DNA of 64,000 nucleotides from Spirochaetales bacterium (GTDB lineage Bacteria; Spirochaetota; Spirochaetia; SZUA-6; JAFGRV01): NCBI GenBank assembly GCA_016928415.1, contig JAFGKU010000144.1, positions 1 to 64,000 of the forward strand, read 5' to 3'. Shown piece by piece: positions 18,020 to 24,409 of this stretch (position 1 is its first letter; each line of letters starts with the position of its first letter). The notes under the pieces were generated by a model. It saw only the letters and a program-made list of their open reading frames with translations, ran no database searches and was not told where the DNA came from. The position numbers and the translations under genes were made by a program.

Positions 18020-18679
18020 ATGAATGGACATATACTTTATAAAATTTTAAATCTAATCTACCTATTGGTAGGTTTATCAATGATTCTCTGGGGCTTAAGA
18101 ATATTTAAGGCATATATTATATTATTGGGTTTCTTGATATTTGGATTAATCGGTTTGGGGATATTTTTCTTTCTTGGGCTAGGCCGCGGTGATTCGTTAA
18201 ATACCTTATCTTTTACTCTTATCGGCTTTTTTATTGGAGGAATTATAGGAGGGGCGATTGCCTGGCCCTTACAGAAATTGTTTGTTTTTTTAATATCTGG
18301 ATTTTTTACAGCTGTGGTAGCTGTATCTATTTCTCTCGCTTTTGGTATTGAGTTTAATTATGGTTTACTATACAGCATAGCATTTTTCATCATTGGTGGC
18401 ATTATATCCATTCGCTTGTATGAATATTATATAGTCATAATAATGGCGATTTCCGGAGTGCAGGCCGTATTTAACTATATTCATCCGCAGAATTATAACA
18501 TATTCAGTAGAGGTATTGATTTAAACGAAATATTCCGTAATTTACTCGAGAGTTATTCAAAACACCTACTCAGCTTCATCATCACTTGTGCATTTTTTAT
18601 TATTATCGCACTGTATTTTCAAAAATTCTGGGAAACTAAACAAGAAGACTCGGAAATTTCAAAACGAAAAAAACAATAG
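18020..18679 (+). CDS. Polytopic membrane protein, TMEM198/DUF4203-like
   Basis: This is a 219-residue membrane protein with about seven hydrophobic segments. ATG 18020 has GGAG six bases upstream. The spacing of glycine-rich helices, starting LVGLSMILWGLRIFKAYI and IIGGAIAWPL, recalls DUF4203/TMEM198-type proteins, but I hold this loosely. The C-terminus is short, charged and cytoplasmic (KQEDSEISKRKKQ). It ends in an A7 run one codon before the stop, at which a -1 slip would continue straight into the next frame. Composition is AT-rich compared with the flanking genes, suggesting different ancestry. Confidence 0.65.
   Translation: MNGHILYKILNLIYLLVGLSMILWGLRIFKAYIILLGFLIFGLIGLGIFFFLGLGRGDSLNTLSFTLIGFFIGGIIGGAIAWPLQKLFVFLISGFFTAVVAVSISLAFGIEFNYGLLYSIAFFIIGGIISIRLYEYYIVIIMAISGVQAVFNYIHPQNYNIFSRGIDLNEIFRNLLESYSKHLLSFIITCAFFIIIALYFQKFWETKQEDSEISKRKKQ
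18667..18673 (+). promoter_or_regulatory. Slippery heptamer A AAA AAA at a gene end (candidate -1 frameshift site)
   Basis: In the upstream reading frame the codons are CGA AAA AAA CAA TAG. The seven As form the X XXY YYZ arrangement used for -1 ribosomal frameshifting. A slip here continues in the frame of the next gene (ACA ATA GCC CGG), bypassing the TAG at 18677-18679. No strong downstream stem is visible. Confidence 0.45.
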
Positions 18680-18714
18680 CCCGGTCAATCACATCCATAT
18701 TATTTATATTAACC

Positions 18715-19266
18715 TTGTCATCTTTTATACTGGTACATTTTATATATGCAACAAACAATTCATTGATTGAACAAGAACTATTATCCTCTTTAACGGGAAT
18801 GAATATAACCAGTTGGGTTGCAGTGGCATTTGTATTATCATCTTTTGTATTTTTCCTGAGGAAAATTATTATAGATCATATGGCAGGTATTGTCGGTTCT
18901 ATTGTGTTTTATTTAGTTATGGTGATTTTAGGATTTACAATAGTGCCCATTATAACCACTATAACCAATACCTTTATTTATTCACGATTTATGGTTTCAG
19001 CGGATTTTATTACAATTAACCTTATTTGGCCTTTATCTAAATTTTATTCAACATTCATTGACTTTTCAGAATATTATAACCCGTCAATGGTTATTTTCAA
19101 ATGGATTTATTCCTTGATTATTTTCCCCGGTCTGCTATTTCTATTTGTTTTTAAAAAATATGAATACTTCGAAAGAAGTGGATTATTAATTACGAGCCCT
19201 GCTGGAAAAGTAAACGAGCATCAAGAAACTGAGCTGCCGAATAAGATAAATGATAGTATTGAATAA
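18715..19266 (+). CDS. Membrane protein, possibly the second half of a frameshift product
   Basis: From TTG 18715 this reads 183 residues with about four TM segments and a polar tail. No ribosome site precedes the TTG, and starting there cuts the first TM helix short. The same frame is open back to 18640 and encodes a basic stretch plus the rest of that helix (KTKKTIARSITSILFILT). There is no ATG, GTG or TTG between the upstream gene's stop and TTG 18715. It is therefore made either from a non-standard start near 18676 or by -1 frameshifting from the gene before. I recognise no family. It is AT-rich like its partner. Confidence 0.55.
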   Translation: MSSFILVHFIYATNNSLIEQELLSSLTGMNITSWVAVAFVLSSFVFFLRKIIIDHMAGIVGSIVFYLVMVILGFTIVPIITTITNTFIYSRFMVSADFITINLIWPLSKFYSTFIDFSEYYNPSMVIFKWIYSLIIFPGLLFLFVFKKYEYFERSGLLITSPAGKVNEHQETELPNKINDSIE

Positions 19267-19293
19267 ACCATTTTTTTATGGAATATATGAAGT

Positions 19294-19336
19294 GCACCTC
19301 TAAAAACGCCGATTTTTTAAAGGTTTTTAGAGGTGC
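19294..19336. repeat. Dispersed palindromic repeat, copy 2 (perfect arms)
   Basis: GCACCTCTAAAAAC (19294-19307) and GTTTTTAGAGGTGC (19323-19336) form a perfect 14-bp stem with a 15-base loop GCCGATTTTTTAAAG. It matches the copy at 6855-6904. It sits between convergent genes at the end of the AT-rich pair. Confidence 0.8.
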
Positions 19337-19387
19337 CTTGAATATATATTCAGCACTCCTGAAATTTTTTAAAAGATATTCGCCAAT

Positions 19388-19702
19388 TTACTGTTTCGGT
19401 CCGCTGTTTTTCCTGTTGAAGAACGGCAGGTTAATGGGATGAAAATATTTCTCCATGTCTATTTTTTCATTCATGATTTTCGCAACCCGGTTGTACACGA
19501 TGTAACTGCCAATCAGTCCCACCACCCATGAAAGGCTCACCAGCACCTGGAATATGCTTTGCAGGGTTCCATTTCCTTCCAGGAACGGCTTAAATGAATA
19601 TCCTATGATTACCACCCAGAGCACGGTAATTAATACAAAGACCAGGATGTTCCCAACGGTTGCACCTATTATAAATAAAGCCGTGTTAAGTTTTTTATTC
19701 AT
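19388..19702 (-). CDS. Small membrane protein coupled to lspA
   Basis: This is a 104-residue protein with two long hydrophobic segments (NTALFIIGATVGNILVFVLI and a second near residues 55-70) and a basic cytoplasmic tail. Its start overlaps the lspA stop by four bases (ATGA), so the two are co-translated. I recall short proteins of this type next to lspA in treponemes, sometimes labelled leader-peptide-processing proteins, but that name rests on position rather than activity. A role in lipoprotein maturation is inferred only from the coupling. Confidence 0.65.
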   Translation of the reverse strand: MNKKLNTALFIIGATVGNILVFVLITVLWVVIIGYSFKPFLEGNGTLQSIFQVLVSLSWVVGLIGSYIVYNRVAKIMNEKIDMEKYFHPINLPFFNRKNSGPKQ

Positions 19703-20247
19703 TGGGTAATCTCCTTTTTTACTTTATTTCCGCCGAACAGCAGTGTCAGAAACAATAAAATGCCCAGCACGACTACCGTGGAATCGGCGATGTTGAATGT
19801 GGGCCATCTTTCCCATCCGAAAAGGCCGTAGAATTTGAAATCCAGGAAATCGACCACACCTTCCGGCCTGAAAAACCTGTCGAAGAGGTTGCCCAAACCG
19901 CCGCCGATTATTCCCGCAATGCACCACCTTTGAAGTTTCGTCATCGAGGACGTAAAATAGAAAATAAACAATCCAACGATAAGAATGGGGGGCAATATAA
20001 TAAATAGAATGAATTGCATGACTCCCGGTAAATCCTTGCCGATGCTGAAGGCCATGGCCCTGTTTCTCACATGGGTTATCCGGAAGAAATCTCCGAGTAC
20101 GTCTATGGTCTCATATAATTTTACCTGGGAGGCTATGATTGCCTTTGAAAGCTGGTCTATCACAAAGACGGCTATTGTGAGGGAGAACGGCAATATCTTT
20201 CCCTGTAATTTTTTAATATCCAATTTAGCTTGTTCCATGTTTTCCAA
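19699..20247 (-). CDS. lspA: Lipoprotein signal peptidase (signal peptidase II)
   Basis: This is a 182-residue inner-membrane aspartyl protease that removes the signal peptide of prolipoproteins. The four TM segments carry VFVIDQLSK, the catalytic-region motif GGGLGNLFDRFF and the second catalytic Asp in WPTFNIADS. The usual NxGAAF motif is here NRAMAFS. A TTG at 20247 is preferred: AAGGAG is eight bases upstream, whereas it overlaps the GTG at 20256 and is 17 bases from ATG 20238. The enzyme is needed by the lipoproteins seen in this window (12.4 and 49.5 kb genes). Confidence 0.92.
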   Translation of the reverse strand: MENMEQAKLDIKKLQGKILPFSLTIAVFVIDQLSKAIIASQVKLYETIDVLGDFFRITHVRNRAMAFSIGKDLPGVMQFILFIILPPILIVGLFIFYFTSSMTKLQRWCIAGIIGGGLGNLFDRFFRPEGVVDFLDFKFYGLFGWERWPTFNIADSTVVVLGILLFLTLLFGGNKVKKEITQ

Positions 20248-20321
20248 ATTTATCACTCCTTTGTCCTTGCTCCGCCGTATCCTGTACGAGAGGAGTTTGC
20301 CTTTTCGGATTTACAGTACCG

Positions 20322-21086
20322 TTATAATCCCGTCGGTATATCGATAACAACGGTTTCCAGATCCGTTTCTTTTTTCGTTTTCTCCGCTACCTGCTTTATT
20401 CCCCACACCTCGGTAAGATAATGGCCGCCGAAAAGGACGTTCAGACCCGCTTCAAGGCAGTCATGGTAAATTTCATGGGACGCGTCCCCCGTAATAAACA
20501 GGTCCAGTCCTTCCCCGATTGCCTGGAGGGCGGATTTGCTGTCACCGCCTGAAACAATGCCCACGGTCCGGATAAGTTCCGAACCGAAAGGCAGGGTGTG
20601 TACACCCGATTGCCGGCTTCTACCATAAAGTAAATCAACGATCTCTTCAAGTCTTTTGCCGGCAGGGAATCTGCCCTTGAATCCTATTTTAATACCGTTG
20701 TGCTGGCCAAAAGGTTCTATTTCACCCAGGGAAAGGGCCCGCGCTATCCCTATATTGTTCCCCAGATCGGGATGGAGGTCCAGGGGCAGGTGCACCGCGT
20801 ACAAGGCCAGGTCATTTTGGATGAGAAAAGCGAGGCGGTGGTAGAAATTTCCCGTGACAGCCTGCTGTTTCTTCCATAATAGCCCGTGATGAACAAAAAG
20901 AAGGTCCGCCCCCTCGTTTTTTGCCCTTTTGAAGCTTTCCATTGAAGCATCTACGGCAAACGCGATTTTCTTCAGTTCATGGTTTTTTCTGCTTACCTGG
21001 AGGCCGTTCAAGGAGGCGTCAATTTCTCCAATTCCTTCTATTAAAAGGAGTTCCTTCATGAATTTATCGAATTCAGCAAGCTGCAT
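20322..21086 (-). CDS. Nif3/DUF34-family dinuclear-metal protein
   Basis: This is a 254-residue protein. ATG 21086 is chosen because a family-typical N-terminus (MQLAEFDKFMKELLL) begins there; the frame runs on upstream without similarity. Metal ligands are visible in FVHHGLLW (two His), HLPLDLHPDLGNN (His and Asp) and FGGHYLTEVWG (His and Glu). Nif3 proteins form hexamers with a two-metal centre. They are often called GTP cyclohydrolase I type 2, but the true role is unsettled. The gene is divergent from the acyl-CoA dehydrogenase operon and transcribed toward lspA with a 74-base gap. Confidence 0.88.
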   Translation of the reverse strand: MQLAEFDKFMKELLLIEGIGEIDASLNGLQVSRKNHELKKIAFAVDASMESFKRAKNEGADLLFVHHGLLWKKQQAVTGNFYHRLAFLIQNDLALYAVHLPLDLHPDLGNNIGIARALSLGEIEPFGQHNGIKIGFKGRFPAGKRLEEIVDLLYGRSRQSGVHTLPFGSELIRTVGIVSGGDSKSALQAIGEGLDLFITGDASHEIYHDCLEAGLNVLFGGHYLTEVWGIKQVAEKTKKETDLETVVIDIPTGL

Positions 21087-21140
21087 CAGTGTAATATACC
21101 GTTTTTTGATATAGATAGGCAATACAGGTTCATAAACCCC

Positions 21141-21170
21141 TTGACAATAAAAGAATAGTCTTACTATTAT
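21141..21170 (+). promoter_or_regulatory. Sigma70-type promoter of the acyl-CoA dehydrogenase/ETF operon
   Basis: TTGACA (21141-21146), an 18-base spacer, then TATTAT (21165-21170). The first gene starts 73 bases later behind a GGAGGAG ribosome site. A small inverted repeat TGTAAAA/TTTTACA lies in the leader at about 21191-21210. Confidence 0.7.
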
Positions 21171-21242
21171 ACGGACAAAATCAAAAAAACTGTAAAAGTG
21201 CTTTTTTACAGCCAATCAAAACTGAAATGGAGGAGAATAATC

Positions 21243-22403
21243 GTGAATTATTTTCTTAACGAAGAACAAAAAGAGATCCAAAATTTAGCACGTAAAATTG
21301 CCAAAGAGAAAATCGAGCCGCTTGCTCTGGAATATGATGAAAGTCAGTCTTTCCCCTGGGAGATTGTCAAGATTCTCGGGCAGTCCGACCTGTTCGGTGT
21401 GTTCATTCCTGAAGAATACGGCGGATTGGGCGGCGGTGTTTTTGAGATGTGTCTCGTTGTCGAAGAGCTTTCCAGTGCCTGCGGCGGTATTGCCCTTTCT
21501 TATGCGGCGAGCGCCCTGGGGACCATACCCATCATTCTTTTCGGTAATGATGAGCAGAAGAAGAAATACCTGCCCCGGCTGGCTACCGGTGAAATTATTG
21601 CCGCCTTTGCATTGACCGAACCGGATGCCGGCAGTGATGCGGCGGCCATCAAAACACAGGCCAAACTTGACGGTGACCATTATGTTCTCAATGGAACAAA
21701 ACAATGGATTACAAACGGCGGAGAGGCGTTTATCAATACCGTCATCTGCATAACCGATCCTTCCCGCGGCGCGCGCGGTTCTTCCGCCATCCTGGTGGAA
21801 AAGGGGACGCCCGGTTTTGAGGGAGGTAAAAAAGAAAACAAGATGGGTATCCGTGCTTCGGCAACCCGGGAGCTGATTTTCCAGGACTGCAAGGTTCCCA
21901 AGGAAAATCTTCTGGGCAGGGAAGGCCAGGGTTTTCTCGTGGCCATGAAGACATTTGACCAGTCACGTCCGGGAGTGGCGGCGCAGGCTGTCGGTATTGC
22001 CCAGGGGGCATTGGATAAAGCGGTTGCCTATTCCCGTGAGAGATACCAGAAGGGCCAGCCCATTTCCAACTTCCAGGGCGTCCAGTTCATGCTCGCCGAT
22101 ATGGCCACGCAGGTTGAGGCGGCGAGGGCCCTTACGCTCCAGGCGGCTAAAACGATCGACGGCGGTGAAAAAAACGTGGCGAAAATATCGTCCATGGCAA
22201 AGCTGTTTGCTTCCGATACGGCCATGAAAGTTACAACGGACGCCGTCCAGGTATTCGGGGGCTATGGATACATGAAGGAATACCCCGTTGAAAAAATGAT
22301 GCGGGATGCCAAAATAACGCAGATCTACGAAGGCACCAACCAGATCCAGAGGGAAGTTATCGCCCTTCAGTTAATAAAGGAAAGTGTCAGGAGAAAGGAT
22401 TGA
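21243..22403 (+). CDS. Acyl-CoA dehydrogenase, short-chain/butyryl-CoA type
   Basis: This is a 386-residue FAD enzyme, the normal length. The start is GTG 21243 with GGAGGAG upstream; a longer frame from 21198 has no ribosome site. FALTEPDAGSDAA and NGTKQWITNGG are the FAD/substrate-binding motifs. The catalytic base Glu363 sits in QIYEGTNQIQR near the end, as in short-chain and butyryl-CoA dehydrogenases. It is the first gene of a tight operon with both ETF subunits, so it passes electrons to or from EtfAB. With the Fe-S domain in EtfA, it may work as an enoyl-CoA reductase instead of in beta-oxidation. No thiolase, crotonase or HBD gene is adjacent. Confidence 0.93.
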   Translation: MNYFLNEEQKEIQNLARKIAKEKIEPLALEYDESQSFPWEIVKILGQSDLFGVFIPEEYGGLGGGVFEMCLVVEELSSACGGIALSYAASALGTIPIILFGNDEQKKKYLPRLATGEIIAAFALTEPDAGSDAAAIKTQAKLDGDHYVLNGTKQWITNGGEAFINTVICITDPSRGARGSSAILVEKGTPGFEGGKKENKMGIRASATRELIFQDCKVPKENLLGREGQGFLVAMKTFDQSRPGVAAQAVGIAQGALDKAVAYSRERYQKGQPISNFQGVQFMLADMATQVEAARALTLQAAKTIDGGEKNVAKISSMAKLFASDTAMKVTTDAVQVFGGYGYMKEYPVEKMMRDAKITQIYEGTNQIQREVIALQLIKESVRRKD

Positions 22404-22407
22404 GTGA

Positions 22408-23217
22408 GTGAAGATTATTGTTTGCATTAAACAGGTACCGGATACGACGAATGTTAAAATAAATCCGGAAACGAATACGCTGGTCCGGGAGGGTGTCGAG
22501 TCGATTATCAATCCGTTTGACATGTACGCTATTGAAGAAGCGGTCCGGTTGAAGGAAAAATACGAGGGCACGGTCACCGCCCTTTCCATGGGCCCCCCCC
22601 AGGTGGAAAGCGCCCTGAGGGAATCGGTAAGCCTGGGAGTTGACGAAATTTACCTCCTTTCGGACAGGGCTTTTGCCGGGGCGGATACGCTTGCCACGGC
22701 CTATACACTGGCCGCCGGTATTAATAACCTGGAAGGTGCCGATGTCGTTTTGATGGGTAAACAGGCTATCGACGGTGATACGGGACAGGTAGGGCCGGGT
22801 GTGGCCGAAAACCTGGGTTTACCGCATATCACCGACGTCAGGAAAATCGAAGAAATTGATGGCAATGGCTACATGACCGTTCAAAGGCTTCTGGAAGACG
22901 GGTACGTACGGCTGAAGGTCAAGCTGCCGGCCGTGTTGACCGTGGTCAAGGAGATCAATGAACCGAGAATGCCTTCGTTGAAGGGGAAAATGCGCGCAAA
23001 GAGCAAGGAAATGAAGGTCTGGACAGCGGCGGATCTTGATATTGACAAGGAACGGATAGGGCTGTCCGGTTCTCCCACATGGGTCACGAAAATCTTCACG
23101 CCGCCCAAGCCCAAGGGAGGGAAAATTTTCCAGGGAGAAACCAGGGATACGGTGAGCGAATTGCTGGATGAGCTGGTTAAAGGCGGCATCCCTATCAAGA
23201 GGGGCGGGGGCAAATAG
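22408..23217 (+). CDS. etfB: Electron-transfer flavoprotein beta subunit
   Basis: This is a 269-residue protein starting at GTG 22408 behind GGAGAAAGG. The N-terminus KIIVCIKQVPDT and the segments VLMGKQAIDGDTGQVGPGVAE and EPRMPSLKGKMRAKSK are ETF-beta signatures. The extended nucleotide-binding loop fits the anaerobic, potentially bifurcating ETF groups as well as standard ones. It forms a heterodimer with the EtfA encoded immediately downstream. Confidence 0.93.
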   Translation: MKIIVCIKQVPDTTNVKINPETNTLVREGVESIINPFDMYAIEEAVRLKEKYEGTVTALSMGPPQVESALRESVSLGVDEIYLLSDRAFAGADTLATAYTLAAGINNLEGADVVLMGKQAIDGDTGQVGPGVAENLGLPHITDVRKIEEIDGNGYMTVQRLLEDGYVRLKVKLPAVLTVVKEINEPRMPSLKGKMRAKSKEMKVWTAADLDIDKERIGLSGSPTWVTKIFTPPKPKGGKIFQGETRDTVSELLDELVKGGIPIKRGGGK

Positions 23218-23218
23218 A

Positions 23219-24409
23219 ATGAATGATATAAAAGTAATAGTTGAAAAATGCGTGGGATGCGGTCTCTGTATAAAGGCCTGTCCCTATGTTGCCATATCAC
23301 TGGTCGACAAAAAGGCGGTTATTAATGAAAAATGCACCCTCTGCGGCGCATGCGTGGATGCCTGCAAGAGGTACCAGGCCATCGTCATAACACGGACCAC
23401 TTTTTCAGGGCAGAAGGTGGCTGCCTATTCAGGCATCGCTGTTCTGGCGGAACACAGGCATGACAGACTTTCTTCCATTGTTCCCGAGATTATCGGCGCG
23501 GCGAAAGTTCTGCAGAAAACCCTGAACAAGAAATTATCCGCCATTCTGGTAGGCAAGAACGTAAAACACATGGCCGGGGAAATCATTTCGTACGGTGTGG
23601 ACGAGGTCTGGATGATCGACAATCCCAAGATCGATGATTTTGCCGAGGATGTGCATGCCTCATTGGTAACGGATATCCTGCTTGAAAAAAAACCGGAGAT
23701 TTTTCTGGGAGGCGGCACGGTCATGGGCCGTTCACTCCTGCCGCGCGTGGCGGCCCGGCTTTTAACCGGGTTGACGGCCGACTGCACGGAACTGGAGATG
23801 GATCCCGAGGCGATGATACTGAAACAGACGCGTCCTGCGTTCGGCGGTAACATCATGGCCACCATTCTCTGCAAAAACCACAGGCCGCAGATGGCAACCG
23901 TCAGGCACAAGGTGATGAAACCCGCGAAAAAGGCGGATGACGGCCATGAAGGTAAAATTGTGGAGATGGATTACATTGATATTCCCGATTCGCAGGTGGA
24001 AGTGCTTGAATTCGTCAAGGAAGATACGAATACTGTGAACATAGCCGATGCCGATTTCATCGTTTCGGGCGGCAGGGGATTGAGAGATCCGAAGAACTTC
24101 AAACTGATCGAGGAACTGGCGCAGGCGTTAGGCGGCGCTGTCGGCGCTTCCAGGGCCGCGGTAGACGCGGACTGGATACCCTATTCGCACCAGGTTGGCC
24201 AGACCGGGAAAACGGTCAATCCCAAGATATACATTGCCTGCGGCATATCCGGTGCCATCCAGCATCTTGCCGGCATGAAATCATCGGATATCATCATAGC
24301 GATCAACAACGATCCGAATGCCCCCATTTTCGACGTGGCGCATTACGGGATCGTCGGCGACCTGTTCGAGGTTGTTCCCGAACTGGTAAAGCAGATTAAA
24401 GGCAAGTAA
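23219..24409 (+). CDS. etfA: Electron-transfer flavoprotein alpha subunit with N-terminal 2[4Fe-4S] ferredoxin domain
   Basis: This is a 396-residue protein starting at ATG 23219, two bases after the etfB stop. Residues 11-21 ([11 protein letters not shown]) and 39-49 ([11 protein letters not shown]) give eight cysteines spaced for two [4Fe-4S] clusters. The ETF alpha N-terminal domain follows. The C-terminal FAD-binding domain carries [36 protein letters not shown] and [12 protein letters not shown]. Ordinary mitochondrial or aerobic EtfA lacks the Fe-S domain; CarE of Acetobacterium caffeyl-CoA reductase and some lactate-dehydrogenase ETFs have it. It probably lets the flavins exchange electrons with ferredoxin. 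Confidence 0.93.
   Translation: MNDIKVIVEKCVGCGLCIKACPYVAISLVDKKAVINEKCTLCGACVDACKRYQAIVITRTTFSGQKVAAYSGIAVLAEHRHDRLSSIVPEIIGAAKVLQKTLNKKLSAILVGKNVKHMAGEIISYGVDEVWMIDNPKIDDFAEDVHASLVTDILLEKKPEIFLGGGTVMGRSLLPRVAARLLTGLTADCTELEMDPEAMILKQTRPAFGGNIMATILCKNHRPQMATVRHKVMKPAKKADDGHEGKIVEMDYIDIPDSQVEVLEFVKEDTNTVNIADADFIVSGGRGLRDPKNFKLIEELAQALGGAVGASRAAVDADWIPYSHQVGQTGKTVNPKIYIACGISGAIQHLAGMKSSDIIIAINNDPNAPIFDVAHYGIVGDLFEVVPELVKQIKGK

Noticed and set aside
21087-21215. N-terminal extension of the Nif3-family protein
   Set aside because: The added residues are unlike the family and overlap the promoter of the divergent dehydrogenase operon.
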